In this document: in pieces, positions 1 to 7,875 of the stretch
How positions within the stretch are numbered: position 1 is the stretch's first letter
Layout of the letters: each line of letters begins with the position of its first letter
Assembly: GCF_013085465.1 (NCBI RefSeq)
Contig: NZ_CP049838.1
Location: 9,796,001-9,860,000, forward strand
Direction of reading: 5' to 3'
Source: Streptomyces asoensis
GTDB taxonomy: Bacteria; Actinomycetota; Actinomycetes; Streptomycetales; Streptomycetaceae
DNA length: 64,000 nucleotides
Made by a program: the position numbers and the translations under genes
Notes under the pieces: model-generated
What the model saw: the letters and a program-made list of their open reading frames with translations, nothing else
The model's database searches: none
What the model was told of the DNA's origin: nothing

Positions 1-489
1 CTGGTCCGTGACGGCTATGTCTCGCGCTCGCAGGTCACGCAGACCGACCGGCCCGACAAGAACCTCTACACGCTCACCGAGGCGGGCGAGGCCGAGCTGC
101 GCTCGTGGGCGACCACCGCCTGGGTGCGCGTCGGCGGCTTCCGCGACGAGCTGTTCCTGAAGCTCCTCGGCGCTGTCGCGCTGGGCCCGCAGGCCCTGAC
201 CACGCTGATCGATTCACAGCGGCAGACGTACCTGTCCGAGCTCGCGGGCCTGGCACAGCAGCGCCGCGCCCACGCCGACGAGCCGCTGGTCGCCGTCCTG
301 ATCGACGCCGCCATCGCGCACACCAAGGCCGACCTCGGACTGCTGGACAGCGCCGCACAGCATCTGGGCCCGCTCGCCACGGCACAGAGTGCGCAGGCGC
401 CGGAGCGCCCACACACACAGGTGCAGGGCGACACCGACGAGGCCGCCGGTCATGGCGGGATGAGAGGGGACCGTACAGAGTCCGCTTAG
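1..489 (+). CDS. PadR-family transcriptional regulator, C-terminal part
   Basis: The reading frame is open from the first base, so the start and most of the winged helix lie outside the window. The visible 162 residues begin at the end of the DNA-binding domain (LVRDGYVSRS, then YTLTEAGEAEL, the usual wing of PadR proteins). They continue into the long helical C-terminal region typical of the larger, Vir_act_alpha_C type of PadR repressors. Family members bind palindromes and often repress an adjacent efflux gene. The likely target would be to the left, because the next gene to the right is 400 bases away and unrelated. The last 30 residues are low-complexity and probably disordered. Confidence 0.8.
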   Translation: MVRDGYVSRSQVTQTDRPDKNLYTLTEAGEAELRSWATTAWVRVGGFRDELFLKLLGAVALGPQALTTLIDSQRQTYLSELAGLAQQRRAHADEPLVAVLIDAAIAHTKADLGLLDSAAQHLGPLATAQSAQAPERPHTQVQGDTDEAAGHGGMRGDRTESA

Positions 490-898
490 GGGCGATGCCG
501 GGACTCTGTGGGTGATGTTCGCGGGGTGCTGACGTCCGGGCTGGTGGCGTGTCTGGCTGTTTGAGAGCGGGGTGGTGTCGGCGGTGGGGGGCGGTCGCGG
601 TGTCGCTGGGGTCGGAGAATCATCAGCGGATCCCGGTCAGGACGGTGCGGACAGTGCGGGCTGCGTGTCCTGCGATCTCACGGTCGCTGGGAGTGAAGCG
701 TCGAGTGGTCCGATGCGCCCATCGTGAAAGATGTTCTCGCCCAGGCCAAAGCCAAGGTGCAGCGAGGCTAGCGATCGCCTGAAGATCACTGCCCCTTTCA
801 GGCGCGGTAGCTCGCGCCTGGCGACACCCGGCGGGGCGCTGGTCGCTGATTGACATGATGGGCGGCGGCAAGATTTCAGGTGTCTCCAGGGGGCGACT
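490..898. other. Intergenic stretch, no gene seen
   Basis: I see no convincing gene here. An inverted repeat CGCCTGAA (776-783) / TTCAGGCG (797-804) could form a weak hairpin. A TTGACA at 850-855 could be a -35 box for the gene at 899, but no good -10 box follows at 17 bases. Confidence 0.4.
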
Positions 899-1477
899 AT
901 GACGTTCAGGACCGAAGCCGATTCCGGAGTCGCCGATCGGGACGAGTGGTCCTATGCATCGGCTGTCGGCGTCGGACCACTCCGGTTCGGCATGGCCGTC
1001 GAGGAAGTGGTCGAGGCGGCTCAGGTTCTCGGCCAGACGCAGGTCAGCGATTGCGCACGGGACCACGCGATCTTCTCGCCGACTTGGAAGATCGAGGTCC
1101 GTCGCGGGGCGGCCCCTTTTCCGCTGGCCGTCACGGCTTACGTGAGCCGGGCTGTGGGATTGTTCTGCATCGCAGCCGATGCCGTCCACGGTCCCCAGGT
1201 GAGGTACGACGGAATCTCGCTGGTCGGAAGGGACCTGTCGGAACTGGAGAGCGACGCAATCGCGCATGCCGAGGCAGTGGACGGGCACTTTCGCTACACG
1301 CCCGAGGGCTATGCGGGACCGGATGATCCCGGGGTGGTCATGCGGGGGCAACTCGTCGGGCAGGTCCTGCGATCGCGTCCGTTGTTCATGGTGAGGCGCG
1401 ATGGCGCGAATACCGAATGGGACTCGATGCCTTCCGAGGAGTATCGCCACGGTCAGTCAGCGCCTGACGTGGCGTGA
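899..1477 (+). CDS. Hypothetical protein, 192 aa
   Basis: This is an unrecognised 192-residue soluble protein with no signal peptide or membrane segment. ATG 899 is chosen because a GGGGGCGAC stretch precedes it at a workable distance, and the codon usage is typical of the host throughout. The N-terminal half (VGPLRFGMAVEEVVEAA) resembles the start of small immunity-type or bacterial-SH3-like proteins that bind a partner, but there is no catalytic motif to name. It stands alone between a PadR tail and a Tn3 relic. I assign no function. Confidence 0.6.
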   Translation: MTFRTEADSGVADRDEWSYASAVGVGPLRFGMAVEEVVEAAQVLGQTQVSDCARDHAIFSPTWKIEVRRGAAPFPLAVTAYVSRAVGLFCIAADAVHGPQVRYDGISLVGRDLSELESDAIAHAEAVDGHFRYTPEGYAGPDDPGVVMRGQLVGQVLRSRPLFMVRRDGANTEWDSMPSEEYRHGQSAPDVA

Positions 1478-1535
1478 CTCATGGCGAGGGGCTAGGAGAT
1501 CGCCGACCCATCGTCGGCTGGGGCCACGCGAGATC

Positions 1536-1748
1536 AAAAGCCGGGGCCGCGTCAAGCAGATCTACTCGGTCCTCTTCGGCCCGAACTCCTGGACCGGCTT
1601 CCTGGACTCCTTCAAGCACGTGTCCGACCGGCCCACCCGTATGGAAGGACTGCTGGTCTCCCTGGTCGCGTTGCTGGTCGCCGAGAGCTGCAACATCGGC
1701 CTGACCGGCCCCGACGACCTGCTGCTCCACTCCGGTTCGAAGAAGTGA
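1536..1748 (+). pseudogene. Tn3-family transposase fragment
   Basis: About 70 codons encode a piece resembling the middle of Tn3-type transposases, with WTGFLDSFKHVSDRP followed by LVSLVALLVAESCNIGL. In the family this stretch precedes the catalytic DDE core. The rest of the protein (normally close to 1000 residues) is missing on both sides, so it cannot work. It lies just upstream of a resolvase gene in the same orientation, as expected for a Tn3-like transposon remnant. Confidence 0.7.
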
Positions 1749-1919
1749 CGGCGCGTGGTCCGCCGCGCATGGATGTTCCTCGCCCTGGCTAGGGACATCG
1801 CCAGCCCTGTCGACATCAATGCTGCCAACGAGCGCGGGCGGATGTACTTCAAACACCCCTTCAAAAACCTGGGTCATTCAAGAAACCTGGACCACCGCGT
1901 CCTGACATGATCCGGGGTC

Positions 1920-2591
1920 ATGAGTGACCTCCCAGCCTCGTCCGGCCATCCCGAACTCCTCGTCGCCGAACCGCTCGTCCGCACCGAGATCAAGATCGGG
2001 TACGCACGGGTGTCGACCGGCGGACAGAAGCTCGAACGGTAGATCGACGCCCTCACCGCCGCCGGGTGCCGGAAGATCTTCTCCGACAAGAAGTCCGGCA
2101 AGACCGACCTGCGCCCGGAGCTGAAGGCGTGCCACGCCTTCCTCGACGCCGGCGACACGTTGGTCGTCCCCTCGCTCGACCGCTACGGCCGCAGCCTCCA
2201 GGACCTCATCAACATGGTCGCCGCCCTGCGCGAGCGCGGCATCGGCTTCACCTCGCTGCACGAGAACCTCGACACCACCACCCCCGGCGGCCGGCTCGTC
2301 TTCCACGTCCTCGCCGCCCTCGCCGAGTTCATCCGCGAACTCATCGTCCAGGGCACCCGCGAGGGCCTGGCCGCCGCCCGCGCCCGCGGCCGGGTCGGCG
2401 GACGCCCTACCGTCGCCACCGAGGAAGTCATCAAGGCCGCCCGAGACCTGCTGCCCGACCCCGGCCGCTCCATCACCTCGATCGCCAAACTCCTCGGCGT
2501 CTCCCCGGGCACCCTCTACAACCACATCCCCGACCTGCGCGAACTACGCGCCGGAGTCGCCACCCGCCAGCTCGACGCCACGGGGCGGTGA
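1920..2591 (+). pseudogene. Serine resolvase of Tn3 type with an internal stop
   Basis: From ATG 1920 the frame encodes a resolvase/invertase: KIGYARVSTGGQ (with the catalytic serine), then LDRYGRSLQDL and GGRLVFHVLAALAEFIREL, and a C-terminal helix-turn-helix around SITSIAKLLGVSPGTLYNH. Codon 41 (2040-2042) is TAG where relatives carry a glutamine codon, a one-base change. The downstream 183 codons remain open and well preserved, so the loss looks recent. Restart at an internal codon would lack the catalytic serine. It is followed after 3 bases by the HNH gene, so the two were probably co-transcribed. Confidence 0.85.
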
Positions 2592-2594
2592 TCC

Positions 2595-2954
2595 GTGCCG
2601 ATCCGTCCCGAGAACCGCGACCGGTACCCCGCCGACTGGAAAGCGATCAGCCTCCGCACCCGCACCGTCCGCGCCGCCGGCCAGTGCGAGTGTGAGGGCG
2701 AGTACGGACGCGGCACCCACACCGGCCGCTGCCCCAACCTCAACGGACAGCCCGCGTACGGCACCGGCTCCAAGGTCGTCCTGACCGTCGCCCACCTCGA
2801 CCACACGCCGGAGAACTGCGACCCCGCCAACCTCCGGGCCATGTGCCAGGGCTGCCACCTGCACTACGACCAGGACCACCACCACGCCCGCACTCGGGCC
2901 GAAGCCCGCCGCACAGCGCTCGAAGCCTCCGGACAGCGCATGTTCGAGACGTAG
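2595..2954 (+). CDS. HNH endonuclease-like small protein
   Basis: This 119-residue protein starts at GTG 2595, three bases after the resolvase stop, which suggests coupling. Cysteine pairs around residues 30-50 (CECEGEYG and GRCPN) and the later segment VAHLDHTPENC followed by MCQGCHLHYD fit the beta-beta-alpha metal fold of HNH nucleases, with AHLDH as the catalytic histidine region. It may nick or cut DNA. Proteins of this size occur in mobile elements and phages, so it is probably cargo of the Tn3-like element. No disabling change is visible. Activity is inferred only from the motif. Confidence 0.65.
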   Translation: MPIRPENRDRYPADWKAISLRTRTVRAAGQCECEGEYGRGTHTGRCPNLNGQPAYGTGSKVVLTVAHLDHTPENCDPANLRAMCQGCHLHYDQDHHHARTRAEARRTALEASGQRMFET

Positions 2955-2974
2955 AGAACTCGCTGATCAAGCCC

Positions 2975-3231
2975 ATGATCGTTCTCACAGGATTTCCTGT
3001 ACCTCAACTACTGACACCCGGTGCGGAAGCCCTGGCCCGGGAGGCCGCCGACCACGGCGACACCGAAGCCCTGCTCCGCCTGGCCTCGCCGATATCCAGG
3101 GCCCGTCCGTGCACGAACCGTGGCTGAGCGGCTTCGACCGGCTGGCGGCCGGCGACTACCCCGACCCGATCGTGGACCTCTCCGACGGCCTCACCTGCTT
3201 CAAACGGGCCCGCGGTCTTGCCGAAGCCTGA
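2975..3231 (+). pseudogene. Frameshifted small reading frame, function unknown
   Basis: Two overlapping pieces look like one protein split by a frameshift near 3085. The first encodes EALAREAADHGDTEALLRLA. The second, in another frame, encodes GPSVHEPWLSGFDRL and DLSDGLTCFKRA and stops at 3231. The codon bias on both sides is host-like. I do not recognise the family. Confidence 0.3.
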
Positions 3232-3244
3232 GATCATTTCCGAC

Positions 3245-3739
3245 ATGGACATGAGGCAGGTGCTGACGGACTACGCGACGACCGGCGGCGTCGGCGTCCT
3301 CAGGCCCAGAACCACGCTGGACGCCGTCACCGAGGTACTCGGACCACCGGTCGAGGCCGACTACTTCCTCCACCCGAAGGGGACCTGGCCCCGGACCTTC
3401 GTGTACGGGGACGTGCGCCTCGAAGTGTGCGGCTGTCGCGAGATCTTCCGGGTCGCGCTGAGCACCTGGACCGGGACGGTGGACGTGCCGACCGGGCGGC
3501 GGGGGGAGACGGTGACCCTCGCGTCGGAGGTCACGTTCGGGGAGCTGGAGGAGTTGCTCGGTGCGGCCGGGGTGGAGGGGGAGATGCGGACGTTCCCCAC
3601 GCTGACCGACCAACTCACCGTCGTCGTCGGGGAGTACCCGCAGGGCGTGGACTACACCTTCGTCGTCCCGGACTCCGCCGCACCGGACAGCGCCACCCTG
3701 CACAGCGTGATCGCGAAGGATCTCGACCACACCTGCTAG
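3245..3739 (+). CDS. Hypothetical protein, 164 aa
   Basis: A host-like reading frame for a soluble acidic protein of unknown function. I prefer ATG 3245 (MDMRQVLTDY), since the frame also opens at a TTG at 3218 that overlaps the preceding remnant. The N-terminal half (TLDAVTEVLGPPVEADY) recalls proteins associated with toxin immunity or contact-dependent systems, but the likeness is too weak to name. A CGCRE segment near residue 60 is the only cysteine cluster. No membrane segment or signal peptide is present. Confidence 0.55.
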   Translation: MDMRQVLTDYATTGGVGVLRPRTTLDAVTEVLGPPVEADYFLHPKGTWPRTFVYGDVRLEVCGCREIFRVALSTWTGTVDVPTGRRGETVTLASEVTFGELEELLGAAGVEGEMRTFPTLTDQLTVVVGEYPQGVDYTFVVPDSAAPDSATLHSVIAKDLDHTC

Positions 3740-3834
3740 TGCTGTGACCGGAAAACGTTCACCGGCCCGGGGCCCAGGGCATCCACCGGATTGTGTGACA
3801 CGGAGGGTTTGCTCGTTCCGTTAGGGTGCGCCGA

Positions 3835-4182
3835 ATGGACGACAGCACTTCATGGCAGCACTCAACGGCGAATCAGACCCTGTACTTCCATCCTGACTAT
3901 CTCGATGCAGTACGCGCCGAACAGAAGACGACCACGGTACGTTTCCGTGACCCGGTGGAGATGGGCCCGGTGAGCCTGGTGTTCGAGTTGGACGACGAGG
4001 TGGCACTGCCGGGTGTCGTCACGCAGGTCACTGCTAAGACGATTGCTCAGTTGAGCGAGTCGGACGCTCGAGCGGACGGTTTCCGTGATCTCGCCGAGCT
4101 TCACGACAGACTGCGGTTTCACTACCCCCAGATCGAGCCGACCGACACCATCGCCATCGTGCACTTCCGGTTGGCGAAATAA
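3835..4182 (+). CDS. ASCH-domain protein
   Basis: This 115-residue protein matches the ASCH fold, a small beta-barrel related to PUA domains and expected to bind RNA or modified nucleotides. The telling parts are KTTTVRFRDPVEMGPVSLVFE, the conserved loop LPGVVTQVTAKTIAQL, and the closing DTIAIVHFRL. ATG 3835 is chosen because AGGG at 3822-3825 sits at a good distance; a GTG nine bases upstream is the alternative. It stands alone, with a promoter region of about 90 bases upstream. ASCH proteins have been linked to transcription co-activation and RNA processing, but the actual ligand here is unknown. Confidence 0.8.
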   Translation: MDDSTSWQHSTANQTLYFHPDYLDAVRAEQKTTTVRFRDPVEMGPVSLVFELDDEVALPGVVTQVTAKTIAQLSESDARADGFRDLAELHDRLRFHYPQIEPTDTIAIVHFRLAK

Positions 4183-4335
4183 GTGAGTGACCTCAGGCAT
4201 CGGCTGATCAATGATCAGCCAGCACCAGAGATAACCCGGCTCGTCAGCAGCCTTACCAATCGTTGCCGCGCACGAGCTTGACGAGGAGCTCGGTATCGCG
4301 AAGATCGGAGAGCACATCCGCGCCAGTGGTCCGGA

Positions 4336-4779
4336 GCGCCGCGCCGTCCGTACCCCGTCGCCGAGGGCCGGCATGAACAGGAAGGCGGCAGGGGGAGCGC
4401 CGTAGAACTCCAGGTTCTCGCGGACCGCCGCCCTCCTGCCGTACCGGTCCGAGCGCTCGATGCCCCGGGCCTGATACACACTCGCGCCCAGGGCCTGCGA
4501 CCGCTCGACGGAGATGCCCTCCTCGCCGTAGCCATCGGTGAAATCCGGGGAGGTCCGTCACTCCTCCTCGGCCAGGAGCAGCTCTTTGGTCAGGGCGTCG
4601 CGTGCCGCACCCGAGACGACGTGCACCGTCCACGGCTGGGTGTTGCTGTTCGAGGGGGCCGTCCGTGCGTCTTCCAGCACGCCGCGGATGTCCGAAGGGG
4701 ACAGGGCGGTGGGCAGGAACTGCCGGGGGGATCGGCGGGAGCGTGCGATGTCGGTGAAGGGTGATGCGGTGCCGGGCAA
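4336..4779 (-). pseudogene. Nitroreductase-family flavoprotein, interrupted
   Basis: The first 73 codons encode the N-terminal part of a nitroreductase (RRSPRQFLPTALS and TAPSNSNTQPW, the FMN-binding start of the family). An in-frame TGA at 4558-4560 stops it, yet the same frame carries on with SPDFTDGYGEEG, ENLEFYGAPPAAFLFMPALGDG, which is the expected continuation. Beyond about 4340 similarity is lost, so the C-terminal third and its FMN contacts are missing. Both a nonsense change and a truncation are needed to explain it, so it is a genuine relic. Confidence 0.8.
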
Positions 4780-4999
4780 GGCGGTTCCACTCCGTGGCGC
4801 GCGCAGTCATCTGCCATGCAGCGCCGCGCGGAGGCCGTTGCGGGTGCCGGCGGGCTTGCGGATGCTCGCAGGCAGCGGCGTGCCGAAGCTGCAGTCTGCC
4901 GCGCGGGGGACTGTGCGCTCTTCGTGTTCGTCTTCGTTCGTGGCGTGCCGGCGCTGCCGCCCTCGTGCCGTTGCGTGCACGAGCGCCGCGTCGGGTGAC

Positions 5000-5740
5000 T
5001 CAGCGGTGGGCGGCGCGGTTCATCTCGACGACGTCGTCGACGGTGGGGTTGGCCGGGAGGGCCGCGAAGCGTTCCGGGAGGCTGTCGCGGATGGCCGCGT
5101 CCTTGACGCGGTCGGCCGCGGCCAGGGCCGCGGGCAACTCGTCGAGGGTCAGTTCGGTGCAGTAGGCGGGACTGTTCGGCTGCTGGCGCCAGGAGTCGGC
5201 CAGCGTGCCGGCGTCGTAGGGGTCGAAGCCGGTGTCGTCCACCAGGCTCATGGCCACCTTCCGCGCCTCCTCGGAGTCGCCGGCGACGGGGATGGCGAGG
5301 CGGCCGGGCGTTCCGGCCGGGACGCCCTTGGTCCGCTGGGTTTCGGCCAGGGCGGCGTTCCACGCCTTGACCACGGGGCGGCCGAGCAGCTCGGCGGTGT
5401 ACACGCTCTCCACCTGGCCGTTGTCCACCGCCTCGATCGGCTCGCTGAGCATGCCGGGGTAGTAGTTCGAGGTGTCGATGACCACCGTCTCGTCGGGCAC
5501 TGACACGAACAGGTCCGCCAGCTGGCCCGCCACCCCGAACGGGATCGACAGGACGATGACGTCCCGGCCCTGGACGGCGGCGTCGGAGAGGTCCGCCGCG
5601 CGGGCCCCGGACTCCAGTACCTCCGCCCGGACGGCCTCGGGGCCGCGGGCGTCGGCCACCTGGACGTCGTGACCGGCCGTGCTGAGCCTGGCAGCGAGGT
5701 TCCCGCCGATGGCGCCAGCACCTATGACAGTAATTTTCAT
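5000..5740 (-). CDS. NADPH-dependent F420 reductase-like oxidoreductase
   Basis: This 246-residue protein opens with a textbook nucleotide-binding loop (MKITVIGAGAIGGNLAARL) and continues with the F420:NADP oxidoreductase fold (DVIVLSIPFG, VVIDTSNYYPG, VVKAWNAALAE). Members transfer hydride between NADPH and deazaflavin F420 or act on small substrates. ATG 5740 is preceded by AAGGGA at the right distance; an upstream in-frame ATG would include the ribosome site and is rejected. It lies 105 bases downstream of a TetR gene in the same direction, so the two may form a regulator-first operon. The C-terminal substrate region (DPYDAGTLADSWRQQ) is complete. Confidence 0.85.
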   Translation of the reverse strand: MKITVIGAGAIGGNLAARLSTAGHDVQVADARGPEAVRAEVLESGARAADLSDAAVQGRDVIVLSIPFGVAGQLADLFVSVPDETVVIDTSNYYPGMLSEPIEAVDNGQVESVYTAELLGRPVVKAWNAALAETQRTKGVPAGTPGRLAIPVAGDSEEARKVAMSLVDDTGFDPYDAGTLADSWRQQPNSPAYCTELTLDELPAALAAADRVKDAAIRDSLPERFAALPANPTVDDVVEMNRAAHR

Positions 5741-5845
5741 GATTTGTCCCTTAGGAGGTTGTGTCGCCCCTGGGGGCAGCACGATGTGATGGATGGGTGG
5801 TGGTGCCGCCTGGCGTTGCGGGGGCGGAGCGGGGTGCCTGGCGAT

Positions 5846-6439
5846 TTACGCCTGGGTGTCCTGCCGGCGGTAGCCGCTCGCGATGAGCGTGCGGAGCCGG
5901 TCGAGCGACTCCTCCTCCGTACCGGTGCCCTTGATCCAGGCAACGGAACAGGCCGCGAGGAACAGGTCGTGCCCCCGCACCGACGCGCGCACGCGCCCCG
6001 CGAGCTGGGCGGCTCGCACGTACTGATCGGTGGCGGAGATGAGGATGTCGCAGGGAATGGTGAGCGGGTTGTCCGGCTCCTGCGCCCGGGCCGCGGCCAT
6101 GAGCGGATCCGGCAGCCCGCTGAAGGCGCTGAAGTACTCCTCCATCGCCCGCAGCCACTGCTCCAGCGCCTCGGCGGGGTCGCCGAGTTGCTCGATGTCC
6201 GCCTGGCGGGCCACGAGTTCCTCGGAGCGGGTCTGCAGCACGGCCGCCAGCAGTGCCTCCCGGGTGGGGAAGTGCCGGTACAGGGTGGCGGGTCCGACGC
6301 CCGCCTCCTTGGCCACCGCTTCGAGGGAGGTGCCGACCCCGTGCTGTAGGAAGTGACGCTGCGCGGTCTCAAGGAGGGCAGCGCGGTTGCGCTGGACGTC
6401 CGCGCGGGGCTTGCGTCCTCGCTGTTCGCCGGCGCTCAT
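5846..6439 (-). CDS. TetR-family transcriptional regulator
   Basis: This 197-residue protein has a classical TetR helix-turn-helix at residues 20-65 (TSLEAVAKEAGVGPATLYRHF) and a helical ligand-binding C-terminus containing a second TetR-like core around the ARAQEPDNP segment. It is expected to repress its own promoter and the oxidoreductase gene downstream until an effector binds. Two copies of a 17-bp dyad lie directly upstream (6479-6495 and 6513-6529), making autoregulation very likely. The start at 6439 follows a GGAGGGCGC stretch. Confidence 0.88.
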   Translation of the reverse strand: MSAGEQRGRKPRADVQRNRAALLETAQRHFLQHGVGTSLEAVAKEAGVGPATLYRHFPTREALLAAVLQTRSEELVARQADIEQLGDPAEALEQWLRAMEEYFSAFSGLPDPLMAAARAQEPDNPLTIPCDILISATDQYVRAAQLAGRVRASVRGHDLFLAACSVAWIKGTGTEEESLDRLRTLIASGYRRQDTQA

Positions 6440-6475
6440 GCGCCCTCCTGCCTGTTGTGATCCTGCGGCCGCATC

Positions 6476-6531
6476 AAAACGGATGCTGCCTCCGTACTTG
6501 GTCGAGAGTAAAACGGAGGCAGCATCCGGTC
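6476..6531. promoter_or_regulatory. Paired TetR operators upstream of the TetR gene
   Basis: A perfect 16-bp inverted repeat joins CGGATGCTGCCTCCGT (6480-6495) and ACGGAGGCAGCATCCG (6513-6528) with 17 bases between. Each arm is itself a dyad of the form ACGGA-N7-TCCG(T), about the size of a TetR site, so the region reads as two operators in opposite orientation. They sit 40-90 bases upstream of the TetR start at 6439. A transcription terminator is the alternative reading, but there is no U tract. Confidence 0.7.
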
Positions 6532-6686
6532 AAATGGGCGGCCCGAGCGTGGAGCCCGGACCTCGCAGGAGGTCGACACATTTAGCCGTAGAGCGCAGGG
6601 CAAAAGCCGTGCGGGCTGCACCATTTCAGAGTGCCCTTGTCCGGCCCCTCCAGCGCCGAGCCCGGCCCGGTCCCCGGTCCAGGACG

Positions 6687-7532
6687 TCAGGGGGTGAGCT
6701 GTTGGTGGCCTATGACGGAGAGCAGTTCGAGTTTGCTGTGGCTCTCCGTGCCGGGGCGAGTGGTCAGCACCACCAGGGTCTGGGCGCGGTTCTCGGTGTA
6801 CAGGAGCTGGGGGTCGACGTCGATGCGACCGAGTTCGGGATGGAGGATGGTCTTGCAGTCGCCGTAGCGGGCGACCTCCTGAAGTTCCCACATGCGGACG
6901 AACTCGGGGCTGTGTTCCTGGAGTTCGGCGAGGATCCGGGCAGCTCGGGGGGTGTCGCTGCCGGCTGTCAGCGCGGCCCGCAGGCGTGCCGCCTGGGCGC
7001 GGCCGTGGTGTTCGTGGGTCTCCTCCGGAAACACCAGGCGTTCGGCAGGGTCCATGAACCAGCGGTAGTAGCCGCTACTGGCCAGACCGGTGTGGCGGGT
7101 CTGGTCGCCGAGCAGCGCGATGGCCAGCGGGTTCATCGCGAGGGTGTCGACCAGGTCGGTCGTTACCAGGGCCGGGGAGTCGTCCAGGCGGTCCAGGACC
7201 CGCATCAGCGTGGGGCTGACATGCTCGGAGCGATGGAAGCGGGCTGGGGCATTGTGGCCGATGAGACCGAAGAGATGGTCGCGTTCGTCCAGCGTCAGCC
7301 GCAATGCCCGGGCGAGAGCCGCGGTGACCTGGACTGAGGGCTGCGGACCACGCTGCTGTTCCAGCCGGGCGTAGTAGTCGGTGGACATGCCGGCGAGCTG
7401 CGCAACCTCCTCGCGGCGCAGCCCCTGCGTACGCCTGCGCGCCCCCTCGACCAGCCCGACGTCGCGGGGCCGCAACATCTCACGCCGGTGGCGCAGGAAT
7501 TCCGCCAGTTCCTTCTTGTCCATGCCGTCCAT
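6687..7532 (-). CDS. MmyB-like helix-turn-helix regulator
   Basis: This 281-residue protein has an N-terminal XRE helix-turn-helix (RTQGLRREEVAQLAGMSTDYYARLEQ, residues 30-60) and a C-terminal ligand-binding domain of the MmyB type, recognisable by the closing run HPELGRIDVDPQLLYTENR. Streptomyces carry many such regulators, usually next to and controlling a short-chain dehydrogenase. Here the SDR (7876-8625) lies upstream on the same strand rather than divergently. A second in-frame ATG lies 9 bases inside, so the exact start is uncertain. Confidence 0.88.
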   Translation of the reverse strand: MDGMDKKELAEFLRHRREMLRPRDVGLVEGARRRTQGLRREEVAQLAGMSTDYYARLEQQRGPQPSVQVTAALARALRLTLDERDHLFGLIGHNAPARFHRSEHVSPTLMRVLDRLDDSPALVTTDLVDTLAMNPLAIALLGDQTRHTGLASSGYYRWFMDPAERLVFPEETHEHHGRAQAARLRAALTAGSDTPRAARILAELQEHSPEFVRMWELQEVARYGDCKTILHPELGRIDVDPQLLYTENRAQTLVVLTTRPGTESHSKLELLSVIGHQQLTP

Positions 7533-7810
7533 CCTCGCCGCATCCCGCCCGGCTATCCAGAGACTGCCGATCCATGGCTGAGCAGTGCTCTCCCACCCGC
7601 GCGAAGCCGCTCATACAGCCGACGCGAGGGCGCGCGCAGCGAGACGACCCGATGATCACCTGCCCCTGCGTGACCCGCTGGGAAATTCGCCGGCTGTCGG
7701 CGGTACGCCGCAGGCCGTCGGCATGGAAGGCGGCCTGCGGCGACGGGCTCCGTCGAGGACGCCTGACGCTTTGGACGGGCCCCGGGCCCCGTCGCCCGGG
7801 CCTGGCCCAT

Positions 7811-7827
7811 ACGACGAAGTTCGTCGT
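7811..7827. promoter_or_regulatory. 17-bp palindrome between SDR and MmyB-like regulator
   Basis: ACGACGAA-G-TTCGTCGT is perfect over eight bases each side and nearly extends three more. It lies between the end of the SDR gene and the start of the MmyB-like gene, about 280 bases upstream of the latter. It could be an operator or a small secondary hairpin next to the terminator at 7845-7870. Confidence 0.45.
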
Positions 7828-7844
7828 GTGACGGCGCTCGCGTG

Positions 7845-7870
7845 CTGTTGTTTCCCGTCGGAAACAACAG
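7845..7870 (-). terminator. Hairpin just after the SDR gene
   Basis: CTGTTGTTTCC (7845-7855) pairs perfectly with GGAAACAACAG (7860-7870) around a four-base loop. It begins six bases beyond the SDR stop codon on the minus strand, the expected place for a factor-independent terminator, although no long U run follows, as is usual in high-GC actinomycetes. The rest of 7533-7810 holds no gene. Confidence 0.75.
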
Positions 7871-7875
7871 GTCGC

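Noticed and set aside
66..434. Several long minus-strand open frames opposite the PadR gene
   Set aside because: They are arginine-rich antisense frames typical of high-GC DNA with no family signature.
5669..6349. Long plus-strand frame opposite the TetR gene
   Set aside because: Its codons are the reverse complement of a well-supported TetR gene and it has no recognisable domain.
6480..6528. Hairpin read as a transcription terminator
   Set aside because: The spacer is 17 bases, each arm has its own dyad, and it sits upstream of a start rather than after a stop.
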